Translations under genes and position numbers: made by a program
Assembly: GCA_020744225.1 (NCBI GenBank)
Contig: JAGMWG010000001.1
Location: forward strand, 1,984,001-2,048,000
From: Paraphoma chrysanthemicola
Taxonomy: Eukaryota > Ascomycota > Dothideomycetes > Pleosporales > Phaeosphaeriaceae
Length of the DNA: 64,000 nucleotides
Reading direction: 5' to 3'
Shown: piece after piece, positions 23,700 to 34,923 of the stretch
Layout: every line of letters begins with the position of its first letter
Numbering within the stretch: the first letter of the stretch is position 1
Notes under the pieces: generated by a model
Databases searched by the model: none
Seen by the model: only the letters and a program-made list of their open reading frames with translations
Told to the model about the DNA's origin: nothing

Positions 23700-23996
23700 T
23701 TAGCGAAAGGACGGTTGGTCGAGGCTGCCAGCTGTGCGAAAGAAGGCGAGGCTCTCAGCGACGGCAGCGAGCGGGACGCCGTCGGCTTTCCTTCCCTCTA
23801 CAGTTTCCGGGGCGGTTGTTGAAGGAGCACGAGAAGCTTGTCGGATGACTTTGGCACGAGTAGATGCTCTTATCTTGCCTCCGGACTGGCGAGGTGGAAG
23901 GTCGACGGCGCTTGGAGGGACGGTTGTTGAGGTTCGCTGAAGTCTACCCCGCCGGTTGTAAGTTAGTGGTTGGCAAAGGTACCACAGCCTGCACAT
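23700..23996 (-). CDS. possible small basic protein (98 aa), weak call
   Basis: An uninterrupted minus-strand frame starting at ATG 23996. The C-terminal two thirds are basic with Ala, Ser and Thr (such as VDLPPRQSGGKIRAST). A CTAAC branch motif and TAG near 23940 suggest that the first residues may be intronic and the true start lies upstream, but I could not find a phase-compatible exon. No domain recognised. It may be spurious. Confidence 0.25.
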   Translation of the reverse strand: MCRLWYLCQPLTYNRRGRLQRTSTTVPPSAVDLPPRQSGGKIRASTRAKVIRQASRAPSTTAPETVEGRKADGVPLAAVAESLAFFRTAGSLDQPSFR

Positions 23997-24586
23997 GTCA
24001 GCAACGTCGTCATCATATCACAACAACTTTTGTGTAGATGTTTTCGGAACGACCAGATGTATTGATGTATGCATCGAGTAATGTAATCGTACTACGTCAG
24101 ACTGGACAAAATAACTCTTTGCAACTTGAAGGGAACGAGAAGCACCACGGTTAGTACGCAAGTATGTAACCCCATCTTCATGCACACTACCCTACAGAGG
24201 CAAAAGGCAGTGTGTTTGGTAATGATGGGGTGTTCAATCTTGGCTCGAAGATTTTCCTTCAGCAGGTCGAGCATGGAATGGCTCTGTTGCTGTACACACT
24301 AAAGCCGTTCTTTCCGAGACCCGAGTCTCCTCCGTAATCACTTGCGGAAGCGCAGCACTGTTCTCCTGGGGAAAAGGGCATCACTCATGTGGTGCGCGCG
24401 GTTGGCCCGAAGCCGACTTTTTGACTTGTTCATTGTCGCATCTCGTATGCTTCTCCGTGGAATCCATCTCCACCTATGAGCTCAAAGCCATCATAGAAAG
24501 TCCGAAAGCCATTGACGCCGACCAGATGTCTCATGAAGGAACTGAAAACTGCCCTCGTCGCTCGCTCGTCGTCGGTCGTAGTTCGT

Positions 24587-25004
24587 TTATGCCGCGTCGC
24601 GCTTGCCCTCCTTGACCTCCTTCTGCATCGGTGTTAGCGAATCGGAGAGCTACCAAAGACATCGGTTCGAGGACGCACCAGCGCACGCATGGTGCCGTGA
24701 AGAGCATGCCTATGGTTCCTTCGGAACTTGGGGTCGGTGCCCTTGAGCGAAGGGTAACGGTGCGTCTTTGGCTTCTTGATACTATAGTGGTACTGTCAGT
24801 CATGTGTGATCTTTGATACCGGTTGCACTCGATTGCATAGAGTAGATGGATCATATGAAGGCGTGCAATGTCTTCGGGGGATGAAGCGTACCCGTTCCTG
24901 TGGTTCTTCTTCGACTGGTTGTGCTGGGACGAGTTCTTGGATTCTACGCTGCTGCATCAGTACAATCCCTCATCGACTGCGCGCTACCTAGACGTACTGG
25001 CCAT
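24587..25004 (-). CDS. RPL29: 60S ribosomal protein eL29
   Basis: Four exons: 25004-24998 (7 bases), 24943-24892, 24781-24679 and 24622-24587, with introns of 54, 110 and 56 bases. All have GT donors, YAG acceptors and matching phases. The 65-residue product begins MAKSKNSSQHNQSKKNHRNG and continues GIKKPKTHRYPSLKG, FRRNHRHALHGTM and a Lys-rich tail, which is the full eL29 sequence pattern and length. It is a basic protein of the large cytosolic ribosomal subunit. The tiny first coding exon (ATG GCC A) makes this gene easy to miss by frame scanning. Alternative products are unlikely. Confidence 0.95.
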
Positions 25005-25411
25005 TGCGACGGTTGTGTGTGTCGAATCGTCCGGGTGGTGATCGTGGAGGCTACAGAGCGAACTTCGAAATTGGCGATGAGCTGTGGCTCGCTTACCACC
25101 CAAAACGCGCTAGCCTTTCTTGGCGCTGGCGGCATGGTCTCCACGCTTCTGTTCAGTGTGTCGAACATGAACATCATCTGGATTTGTTGCGGTGTTTCGT
25201 AGCACCGCATCGAAGAGAAGCAGATCTTGTAGTTCATATTTAATTCATATCGGCATGACGGAACCTATCTGCATTCCCCATTCAGGCACCCCTTTTCTCC
25301 TAATAGCATCAGACAACGCTTGGAGCAGTCTTCTTCGACCGTAAAGAGTTCAGTGCAAACGTCCGTAGAAGAGTCGTTGTAAGGAAAAAACAAAGTCAAG
25401 TCCTTCACCTC
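25005..25411. other. intergenic upstream of RPL29
   Basis: About 400 bases holding the RPL29 promoter and the 3' UTR of the next minus-strand gene. A frame on the minus strand (24944-25237) overlaps the RPL29 leader and is not supported. Confidence 0.4.
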
Positions 25412-26321
25412 TTAGCTGCCCTTCTGCTGCTCAAAGTCCATGGTGTTCTGATCAGCCTGCCGTTGGCGCATGTGCTCGCGGACATTCTGCTCAGTAGTTG
25501 AAGCGCGTCCGGGACCATGACCAGTCATCGCACCGCGGTTGGTGGTGTCCACAACGTTCTCATCGTAGGTCATGCCATTCATCATGCGCGGGTTCTGCTG
25601 CTCGGTAGATGACGTGGTTTGCACTGTTCCGGCGCTGGAAGGGACACTGACGCCCGTCATTGGGCTTGCTGGTGCCTGCTCTCTCAGGTAGCCAGGAACG
25701 GCGCTCGCTTTGCCAATCGCAGGGCTACCGATCTGGCTGTGCTGTCGCGCCGGCGTCCTGGCACCCTCGCCGAAGCCTACGAGAGACGCAGCCTCGTCGC
25801 TAAAGCCTCCGATGCTTGACGTCTCGACATCTTGGTCTTCGCTCATCCGGTCAGGCTCGTACACATCGCTGCCGCTTGCCCAAGTTGTGCGCCCTCCGAC
25901 CGAGCCAGTCGCGCTGGCACTACCAACAGTGCTGCGTTCGCGGAAGATCTGCGGCTGGTTGTTCGAGTCAAAGTAGCCGGGTGGTGGATTGTTGGCGCTG
26001 CCCGGAGCCAGACCTTGAGGATTGCGGCCAGAGACAGCGACTCTCTCCAGGCCTGCCAAGCGGGAGATACGGTCGGCGCGCTCTGCTTCAGCAGGATTGC
26101 GGTGGTGGGGGAAGTGGCCGCGATGTCCGTCCTTGATAGCGACGGTGGAGAGCTCTGACATGGACGTGGTGGCAGAATTGGGTGTGCCCCTAGATGCCTC
26201 ATGTCAGTAACCGGCACAGGTGACCCCGCGGGACATGAACAACTCACGGCGCTTCGCCAGGCGTGCCTGGATCCGACGGCGGCGGAGGCAGGTTGATCAG
26301 GGTGGGCGCATTGGTAGTCAT
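25412..26321 (-). CDS. uncharacterised disordered ascomycete protein, 283 aa
   Basis: Exons 26321-26248 and 26189-25412 join over a 57-base intron (GTGAGT...CTGAC...TAG). The start exon MTTNAPTLINLPPPPSD flows into GTPNS across the junction. The protein is Ser, Thr, Gly and Pro rich and hydrophilic throughout. It has short conserved-looking blocks (RISRLAGLERVAV; SSIGGFSDEAASLVGFGEG) and an acidic/Gln-rich C-terminus (REHMRQRQADQ). No signal peptide, membrane segment or enzyme motif is seen. The Phe/Leu-containing blocks in a disordered background suggest a scaffold or phosphoregulated protein. Function unknown. Confidence 0.75.
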
Positions 26322-28003
26322 TGTGAGAGTGTTGATGCAAGAGTTGATTTGGGCGTGTTCTTGGGTAGTCGAGGTAAGCAGGGAGATAATGGCGGGATTT
26401 CACGAGAAAGGAAAGCTGCCGCAGGGGAAGCACGGCGTACGAGGGCCAATGACGTCGTTGGGCACGCGCGAACCTCTCCAGGAATCAAGAGCGATCGCGA
26501 TCACCAAAGACAGCCCGGGCGCTGGGCCGCAGCCATCTGAGCGTAGCTGAAACTGTTCCTGGATCTACGGAAATTTGTTGTTTTAAGGTGCATTTCTTGC
26601 CTCACTATCAATGCACTTCATCAACGTCCGCCGTTAGAGTGCTTGGCGACGCAGGGTCGGTTCTAGTCAGTGGGGTAATTCGCCCAGGCCATCTCAAGCC
26701 TCACCTCCGCGCAATTCGAGGAACCACAAGTTCGCTCTCTCAGCATTGCAGATGCCCTTTCTGCGATCCACGAACTAGTTGTCAAGCTTCGTCACAACCT
26801 AGCGCACTGTCACCTATCGAAATCCCGAATGAAGCAGCATGAATCGCCCAGTCTTCGACATACGCTTCGGTCTGTGTCGAAACTTGGAATGCATTGACGA
26901 GCAATATCGAATACTAGCTAGGCCGCGAAATTTTGGTTGAATCAGTCGCAACTTGGAATCTGAACAACCAATCTTGTAGTAAAGACCAAAGAACCTTGGT
27001 CGACTACGGAACAGAACGCAAAATCACTTCACAGTGCACCGGAGAACCGTAGTAACGAATTGCATAATTGGCTACGAAGTCAACTCCGCTCCCAACGACC
27101 CAAACAATCTCCAGAACACGACTCATCAGCATGTGAAAGCCACCATCGCCTCGTCTTTCCCCAACCAGGCGGCACAACCAAATCGAACTATTGCTCCGGA
27201 GGGCGATAAGCAAGTGCTCTGTACATCAGTGACCTGTGATGAAAAGGACATTCAGATGTTCTGATGATCCAAAGCTGAGGTCAAAAGAGTGTTTTTGTGC
27301 CTATATGAGAGAAAGCGCGGTGTTAGCACAAGGCTAGAGCAAGGCGACTTTTATGGTCAGAATTCGATTGTCTTCACTCCATCCGCCTGGTATACGCAAT
27401 GCCAACCCTGCTGCTCGTGTTCTCCGGGTTTTCCGGGTTCACCTCGAGGCGGGTGACGGTTCAGAAGTGCAGTGGTAAGTCGCTGTGCAGGCGGTGAGCA
27501 AGGTTTAGGAGGGCAGCGCGCGATTCAAGAATTTACCCAAAATCGGGCTCTTCACAACGACGGTAGTGCAGTTCACGATAGCTGCTCGGATGAGATTCAT
27601 CCAAGGGGGGCGATGAACCTTGCAACTGTTACTTCTTTTCGTGCCAGCACTTACCACTGAAGAGCTACTCCGTAACCAATGTGCAGCGTTTCGATATTAG
27701 CAAATACTAAGAATTCGCCCAAGATTGTTCACGGCCGCAGTCTATTTGGGAGTTATGGATCCAATTACTATTACTCAAGCATACTTGGGACATTCACTAT
27801 GTCGATTACAGACTGCACACAGCCAGGCGACGGTCCTCACGCAGGGCTGTAATACTCACGCTTGATTGCACACAATAGTATCAAACTTCAGCGACGTTCT
27901 CATGGTAAGTCGCATGGCTGATAGTAAGCTAGAGTGATACTCCTCTCCCGCTGCATCTTGACTGCGCCTGTTCTTCCTCATCAAAACCATGTCTTAGAAC
28001 CTA
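26322..28003. other. intergenic, no gene recognised
   Basis: About 1.7 kb, the longest apparent gap apart from 53966-55630. Only short frames occur. I looked for small-exon ribosomal-type genes, as found at RPL29, and saw none. A small unrecognised gene or noncoding RNA cannot be excluded. Confidence 0.4.
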
Positions 28004-29615
28004 CTACGTCGTAAGTCGAAACATAGGATGATCATCTCCCAAATTATCCGCATCCGGCTCCTCCAACCTCCAATCTCTCTCGCCCCTCTCCCTCTTCTTA
28101 TTCTCCCACTTAACCAGGAAGAACATGCCCGTGCACGCAATCCCGCAAATCCAAAGCATGCCCAAGCTCACACCATACCCTGTCGGATACTTTGGCGCCT
28201 CGGATCCCAAGAATACATTACTCGCGACGATTCCGCCAATGTTTCCAAAACCAACTTGCATAGCAGACGAAACGCTGCGTTTGTAGTGTCCAGACACGAG
28301 ATTCGACATCCAGACCAGCACAATCGGTTGCGTGATGTATCCGCCGGGAACGATGAGGAAGAGCGCAAAGTACTTGACGCCTGCGGACAGGTTGTTTTGC
28401 GCAAGAAGCATGATATACCCCACTGACGCGACGACGAGGCCGAAGATACAAAACCAGTATCGGTGGCGCAGGCGATCTGTTAGATATGCCGTAATGATTG
28501 CCGTGACAGTCGCGACGATGAAGATCGGGATACTCCGCACCTGTGCCACGCTGCTGGTATATCCCAGTTCGCGAATAATCGTCGGGATGAAGAACGATCC
28601 TGCGTAGCCCGTATTCACGATGCCGAAATACGCCAGCGTTCCTAGGTATATCTTCGGATCCCTGAATATCCTCTTCGCAGCACGTTTGTCTAGTCGGTTC
28701 ATCACCGCGTCGCCGGCATCAGCGCTCAGTCTCTTGATCAGCAGTTCGCGCTCCGCGTCGTTCAAAAAGCTTGCCGTCTCAGGCCAATCCGTGACCCAGA
28801 ACTTTGTCACCAAGCCAAATGCAACCGTGACGATGCCTTCAATAATGAAGATCCAGCGCCATCCACCGTACCCGGCTATCCCGTCCATTTTGGCTATGGC
28901 GAAAGCAAGGAGTCCGCCGAATGCGCCGGCGATGATGGACGCGGTGAAGAAGAGCGTCAGGCGCCATTGCAGCTCGTAGCGTTTGTAGTACATGGATATG
29001 AGGTAGACGCAGCCTGGGAAAAGACCTGCTTCGAAAAGACCGAGGAGGACTCGCATGGCTACCAGGCCTTCAAAGTTGTTGACGAGGCCCATACCGATGG
29101 TGGAAATACCTGTTGTACAGTTAGGATTGAGAGTAGCAGGGAGGCTAGTGAGGGAGATGTTTACCCCAGAGAACCATGATGAGACTGAGCCATGTTGATG
29201 GCGCGAGTTTCTTCAATATTAGATTCGACGGGACTTCGAACAAGATATACGGGACGAAAAAGATGAACAGCGCGATGTTGTAGCGATGTGCGTTTTTGCC
29301 CTCCATGTCCAAGTCCTTCGTAAGACCTTGAATTTTGGCATTTCCTGATCAACCGAGTCCTATTAGCAACCCATTTGTCGAAAGGACGAGTGTGAAATGT
29401 ATGTAAAGGCTTGGGGTCTGGGTTCTCAACTGACCAATATTCGTCCGATCCAGAAATGCAAGCAAAAACAACAAAAACAGCGGCGGCAACACCCTCAAAT
29501 CGCATTTCCTCAACAACTTCTTCTCGGCCTCGGCATCGATATTCGTTCCATGCGTGTCATTGATGACCTCGACTTTCTCATCTATAGGTTTGCGCGGTAC
29601 GTCCATGTCGGTCAT
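28004..29615 (-). CDS. MFS transporter, allantoate/nicotinate (Dal5/Tna1-like) anion:cation symporter family
   Basis: Exons 29615-29435, 29344-29165 and 29109-28004 join over introns of 90 and 55 bases, giving 488 residues. The N-terminus has KCDLRVLPPLFLLFLLAFLD and RTNIGNAKI, and later come GLFPGCVYLISMYYKRYE and GWRWIFIIEG. These blocks are hallmarks of fungal DHA/ACS-type permeases for carboxylate-like substrates (allantoate, nicotinic acid, pantothenate, biotin precursors). About 12 membrane helices are evident, with a cytosolic loop (DAERELLIKRL) in the middle. The C-terminal tail is hydrophilic. The substrate cannot be assigned. Location is presumably the plasma membrane. Confidence 0.92.
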
Positions 29616-30484
29616 ATTTGCAAAGCTGTTTTCGAGTCAACGTCCGGACACAACAACACCAAAAAGTGGACGGAGCAGCATCATCATAGATAAAGACAGA
29701 TCCTCCCTCCCATGTCCCGTTCCCCCTAAGCGAGCAGACACGGCATGCAGACCGATCATCATACCCAGAGAACAAGGTAGGAAAGTCTTGGCACCATAAA
29801 CACTCAGCCAATCGCGCCCAAGCCGACTTAAGCTCCCGCGCTGCGGGGAAGTCTAAAATCTGGGGATCGTGGAATTATTCCCGCACTTTTGGGGTATCTG
29901 CGGGAACCGTGACTAACCTTTAGTATGCTGGCACGGGCTGGGTGGCTTGCCATGGGAATTGGGCTCGCTTGGAATGGGATTTGGATGGTGGCTTTGTCTT
30001 CCCTAGGCAGGTTCGACGAGGCTTGCTGCTTACGAAGGGAGTGGGGCGTACGGCATGGTGCAATGAGCGGGAGAAGTGACCCGTCAGCACGGAATTGAGA
30101 ATGCGAGTCGGGGTGTACGAGTCTGACCGTGGACGCGTTGATTCCGCTGCTGCGCGTAGAAGTGGTAATGGCTTTGGTGTAGGAGGACGAGTAGGCTCCG
30201 TTGAAGTGGTCTACTGGTGATCGACGGCGGAACTGAGGTCATCTATTCCGAAGTACGATTGAGCACTCCGTTCATCAAAACTTGGATTTGCCCCAGCAAA
30301 GTTTCGATACTCTCAAACATGTCTGCACTATGGATGAGGTGGCTCATCGTAATATATGAGCGTACTATGAATGGATATCCCCTGAATGCTGCATTCATCT
30401 AATGTCAACGCCTCGCTATGCTTTCAATATATCCTCTACCCATTACGATTGTGTTCATGATTTCGGAACCAGTCCGATGGACGT
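29616..30484. other. intergenic, promoter of MFS transporter
   Basis: About 870 bases between the transporter start and the 3' end of the AMSH gene. No gene or repeat recognised; presumably transporter promoter plus AMSH 3' UTR. Confidence 0.4.
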
Positions 30485-32284
30485 TCAGAATTTCTTCTTG
30501 GGCCTCATATCTACGATTTCCAGTGGCGCGTTCGCCAGCTCGACCACATGACCTGGCTTCAGTGCCTCGGTGTATATGTGATCAATATCGTGTGGGTGAA
30601 ATATGCCCGGTTTCGAGCAGTTCAGAATGGCTTGTTTACCTGGCGGATCCGTGAGGCGGAAACATCCCCAGCTGTGTCTTTGTTAGCATACGACTTCTAA
30701 GAACGGGGAAGGAATGTCACTTACCTAGGCTGCTTTGTCGGTGCGCAAACAATGGCAATTGATTCAGGCATCATGACTTGGTATCCCACATGGGTATGCA
30801 GATCTCTGCTGCTCATGAAGCATGTCTGCGTGGGATGTGTGTGGATCCATCCAATAACCAACAACTCCTCTTTATCGCAGTAGTCAAAGAGCTCCTCTTC
30901 GTTCAGAGTCTCGCACGTATCGCTTGTACTGGTCTGCTCGGGCACTACCAGCCGAGTGATGAACATGGCATTCGACTTGAGAATACCGCACAGCATGCCG
31001 CACGTTTCGAGGTTCAGGCGTGTATTCGAGGAAGCGACATTAAGAAATTGCTGTCGTAATTGTGACGGGAGAAAAACTGGGCGCAAAGCATCGCCATTTT
31101 CGAGATAGGCCGAAGGCTTAAAGGAGAAGTCGTCAAGCTCGGCTGATGGTGTAGGAGGACGGTTGTCGGGAATCTTGTCTGGAAGCGGAGGCGCGGAAGC
31201 ATAGGATCCCGCGTACTTGCCGGGGATCGGGGGCGGACGTGGATGTTCGAACGTGGTGTCTCGTGGGGTAGTCGGCTTAGGAGGCAGCGGTGGTGGTATT
31301 GAGGGAAGTCCGGACGATCTGTATATTTGCTCTTTTGGAGGTCGTGCTGGTGCGGCATAAGAATCCCGATATTGGGAGTCCGAATACGAGGAACCTGAAT
31401 CTCCCGACTTGTGCGGCACAGTTGGATAGTGGTAGCTGTACGTATATCGAGAAGAGGGTTGCTGCGACAGTCAGTCTCACGCCTCAAATTGGTTGTGGCA
31501 ATACTTACTGAGGTTTGTGATGTCCTGTGCCCGTTCCGCTGCAGGCGTTCCAGCTCCTGAAGCTGACTGGAGAGATCTCCACGGTCATCGTCCTGGGCTA
31601 GCTCCTCCTGCCAGCTGTCCCATGTACCTCCCGTTCGTCGTTGCTGCTCCTCTTCTTCCGACACACCATGCTGGCGCACGCTTCTCCGTGCAGTGTCTCT
31701 TCGTCGGACCTCTCTTTGCGCCAATCTTGTCGCCAGAGTCTGATTCTCCTGTGCATCGAGCGTAGGTCTTGAGTCGTATGATCTCCTCTGGGACCTTCGA
31801 TCTTGAAGAGACAGCCCATCCAGCTCTTGTGTCAAGGTGCGACCACTTGACCCCTCCAGCGCTTTCAGCGCATCTTGTTGCTTCCTTCTCCTTTCCTGGA
31901 ACTCCTCGTGTCTCTTCTTGATCCGAGGGGCAATGGTCTCAAGTTTCCTCAGATCGCTGTATACCTGGTTTGTTGCTACTTCTAGCGCTTTTCGATTGTG
32001 GGGCTGTTTGCGGTCCGGATGAGTCTGCAGCTTCTGGAGGACAAGGTTGGCATGGCGATAGAGCAGTAAATACGTTTGCGGGTCGTTTCCTTCGGCTTCG
32101 TACACTTGCGCCTGTGAACGATTAGGTTGCGTGATTGCAAGCGATCAGGAGCACCACGCACCTCTTTCTGCATGGTGCTGGCTGTGCGCAGCCAGTTTGC
32201 CAGCGGAATGTGCACATTGTATGTGTAGTTTTCGGCCTGCGCGACCACATCTGCGACGCTCACGGGAGCGTTGATGGACGCCAT
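30485..32284 (-). CDS. sst2: AMSH-like JAMM deubiquitinase
   Basis: Four exons: 32284-32162, 32111-31509, 31461-30725 and 30671-30485, with introns of 50, 47 and 53 bases, giving 549 residues. Domain order is an N-terminal helical USP8/MIT-like dimerisation region (about 1-120), a coiled and basic linker, a Pro-rich stretch (PSIPPPLPPKP), and a C-terminal JAMM/MPN+ domain (about 365-549). The zinc motif IHTHPTQTCFMSSRDLHTH has metal ligands His449, His451 and Asp462, and an upstream MLCGIL strand. AMSH enzymes cleave Lys63-linked ubiquitin at endosomes with the ESCRT machinery. The final exon, with FHPHDIDHIYTEALKPGH and LEIVDMRPK, supplies the second zinc-site and ubiquitin-binding elements. 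All catalytic residues are intact. Confidence 0.95.
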
Positions 32285-32771
32285 AGCAAGGAAGGTGCGG
32301 ATATCGCGGGGTAGGAGGCGACGACAGCGGGGGAAAGGCGTAGGTGCGACAAGTCGCAGGAGTAGGACCGTCTATCTGTGTGGGTGGAGATGACGCGTCT
32401 CCATCAGTGCAGTGTACAGTTTTTGAGGTTGCCTGGAGAAAGTTGGGGCACTATGATGGTCGACCGTAGCGGGGCGGACCGCCTGGTCGAGCGTGGGAAT
32501 GCTTCGGGCAGCAATTATGGCGTACGCAAGGACAAGTTAACCATGTTAGACAGGGACTGCCGGCCATTAATTTTGGATGGGAGTACTGTCATGCCTGTCT
32601 CTGGGAAGCCCAAGGGTGGAAACGGATCATTACATCACACATGCAGGAACAAGTTGGGTCGCGTCCTCACGTGGGCTTGCGATGCGAGTACAAAGGCCCG
32701 ACAAGTTCACGCGTCCAATTCTCAGAGGTAAAACAGCGTGCGACACATATCGTGGAGAAACATCATGTCCG
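32285..32771. other. intergenic between AMSH and PKR1
   Basis: About 490 bases with the AMSH promoter and PKR1 3' UTR. Plus-strand frames here overlap each other and lack recognisable content. Confidence 0.4.
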
Positions 32772-33407
32772 TCATCTTTCGCCAGAGTCCTGTGAGAGCT
32801 TCTCCCACTCGCTGTCCGTACTCAGATCGTCCGTGCTCTCGCCCAAGCCCTTCCTCTTCTTCAGCGCATCGTCAACAAGCGGCGCAAGCTTCGTAGTAGC
32901 GCCAGTAGTACTTGCTGCTGCCGGTCCACCCACCGTAGCGGAAGCCTGGGGTGTCTGTTCCCTTCTGCTGCGCTCACTGGGCTTGTCCACCAGAACTGTG
33001 CTCTGACTTTCCGGTCGTGGTCCGCGCGCTTGTGTCGGCCTTTGCTTCTGCACCTCTACCTCGGCGTCGACCTCGGTATCATCTCCAGTGTCCATAGCTT
33101 CCCCGTCGTCGCCTGCGCCATCGCCCTTGCCGCCCTTGTCCTTGCCGCGCCTTGCCTCTCGTATGCGCTTTGCTTCCTCCTCTTTGGCTTGCGCAGCGCG
33201 GATCTCGGCTGCAAACCAGTTGATAGCCCACCACAGACCGCCGCAGAGGAACGAGAGAATGAAGAAGTGTATGCTGTATGTCGCCAGTAGCATAGCAAAC
33301 AGGAGGACCTGGAGCGCAGCGAAGGAGGCATTTGTTGCGACGAGCAGGGTCGGCGTGGGGCCGGGCGTGAAGATGGAGAGCCAGAGGTTCTCAAAGAAGG
33401 ACGCCAT
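32772..33407 (-). CDS. PKR1: V-ATPase assembly factor Pkr1
   Basis: A single exon of 211 residues. The N-terminal 70 residues match the family closely: FFENLWLSIFTPGPTPTLL, then two hydrophobic helices (about 28-48 and 50-68) ending in LCGGLWWAINWFA. Yeast Pkr1 is an ER membrane protein needed with Vma21-type factors to assemble the V0 sector of the vacuolar H+-ATPase. The rest is a basic helix (EEEAKRIREARRGKDKGG) and an acidic, Ser/Thr-rich disordered tail that is longer than in yeast, as usual in filamentous fungi. No signal peptide or intron. Confidence 0.93.
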   Translation of the reverse strand: MASFFENLWLSIFTPGPTPTLLVATNASFAALQVLLFAMLLATYSIHFFILSFLCGGLWWAINWFAAEIRAAQAKEEEAKRIREARRGKDKGGKGDGAGDDGEAMDTGDDTEVDAEVEVQKQRPTQARGPRPESQSTVLVDKPSERSRREQTPQASATVGGPAAASTTGATTKLAPLVDDALKKRKGLGESTDDLSTDSEWEKLSQDSGER

Positions 33408-33979
33408 TTCGTGTGATTTCGTCTTGCGATTCTTCCGTGTGAATTACTGGTGTTCGGGGAGCTGGTTCAGATAGTGTATGTACTTGTTTGCGCCGTTGTT
33501 GTGTTGCTGTCGTGTACCAATAGCCCCGCGATTGCTGCCTGACAGACAGGACAGATATGAATTTAGATGTTGCGACGTTGTGGTATATCTTGAGAGGTCG
33601 TGGTTTGGTACGTAAGTGGCTGGGGCCCGTCAGGCGCCAGTAAGAGCTGGTGGAGCGGCGTATCTAAGGGAGAAGCTCGCGCTCTGGTTTGACGTGTTCG
33701 GCTCGCGGGGCTGGTCACTATCGGCGAATATGCATTTACAGCCCGATGCGCGGATGCCGCGACTGATCACGCATATGAAATATGTATATTGCTCCGAAGA
33801 ACTAAGCTAGAGAGTTTCATACATAGTGACCTATAGCATTCTTCCAAGGACTTCCATAAGCTCCAAACCATTGATGACCATATGTCCACATCAGGCTCCC
33901 TTCTCCTCCCGCTAGCCACCTGGAACCACGCTTCACAGCACGAAGCAATCTGCAATGTACAGAGCCTCTTCTGCGCTCA
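33408..33979. other. intergenic upstream of PKR1
   Basis: About 570 bases; PKR1 promoter and 3' UTR of the next minus-strand gene. Nothing recognised. Confidence 0.4.
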
Positions 33980-34543
33980 TTACATTACGACACAATTTGT
34001 CGCCGGCTTGCTCGAATAGCGGTACTTGTGATAGTGTGAGCTCTTTCGTTGCCTCCTGCTCCTCCTTCTGTCGGTAAAGTCCAAATCGTATAGAAACCCA
34101 TCATCAAACGAGTCGTAATCATCGTAGACCATTGGAGAGTCGCACAACATCGGTGGAAGTGGAAAATATGGGCCGGTCAGTCGATGATCGTAGCGGGCAC
34201 CATTCATAGGCACCATGGCACCAGATGTGAGAGCTGGACCTCCCCAACCACCAGGCATCATGCGAGTTGGCACATTGCCCCATTGGCCGGGTATTGCGAA
34301 GCTTCCTCCAACATGACTTCGGATCATCTGGTTACAACCCCACGGGCCTTGCACCATCTCAATGGTCTCTCGGTCTGCGAAGCCTCCGTTGCACATTGGG
34401 CACGAGTAGGCTGGTGCGACCAAGGTCTGGTAGGTTTGGCGATTTGGGCAACTGAGAAGATCGGAAAGAAAGCCGCAAGGTTGACTCATGGAAAGCCACG
34501 AGTGACCGCAGGTGGGAGAGTCGTAGAGAGTGCAGCCGCACAT
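33980..34543 (-). CDS. Cys-rich protein of unknown function, 187 aa
   Basis: The frame is open from 34855, but the recognisable part begins at ATG 34543 (MCGCTLYDSPTCGHSWL), which I choose as start. Residues 1-60 contain nine cysteines, including the pairs MCGC and SCPMCNGG, plus several His. This suggests one or two small zinc-binding modules. The middle is Gly, Met and Pro rich. The C-terminus has an acidic Tyr/Asp run followed by a strongly basic RRRSRRQRKSS segment and ends CVVM, which resembles a C-terminal CaaX box for prenylation (Cys, two aliphatics, Met). If functional, it would anchor the protein to membranes. No named family recognised. Confidence 0.65.
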   Translation of the reverse strand: MCGCTLYDSPTCGHSWLSMSQPCGFLSDLLSCPNRQTYQTLVAPAYSCPMCNGGFADRETIEMVQGPWGCNQMIRSHVGGSFAIPGQWGNVPTRMMPGGWGGPALTSGAMVPMNGARYDHRLTGPYFPLPPMLCDSPMVYDDYDSFDDGFLYDLDFTDRRRSRRQRKSSHYHKYRYSSKPATNCVVM

Positions 34544-34923
34544 CCTAGCGAGCAGGGACCGGTGGGGTGGAATAGACCTTTGAGGGAAGAAGTAGAACGG
34601 TCCAGGTTCTGGAATAGTCTTTGTATCTCTTAAACCAGAGCGATCTAGCAAAGCACCAAAATTGTGAGCGAGCCGTTTTGACTGAATATAGAGGCTGAAG
34701 ATCAAGTTGGGTGATAGCCACGGTTCGGCGGAGACGCAGGCTGAAAGACTAGAGGTAGTTGTGCATAAGCGCCCAGGTAGGGAGACACCGCGAGCTATGT
34801 ATAGTGCATCCATCGGTGGGCTGTGAAGTGCCCGGAATGACGTTGACTCTGTCAATCTCCAATGTGAATCGTCTCTCGTTTGCGCCCAAGTTGTTGGAGA
34901 ATGTTGTGATCAACAAATTGCAA
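34544..34923. other. intergenic or 5' leader of Cys-rich gene
   Basis: About 380 bases. The frame of the Cys-rich gene stays open through most of it (to 34855), so a longer N-terminus is possible. The extra sequence has no recognisable features. Confidence 0.4.
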
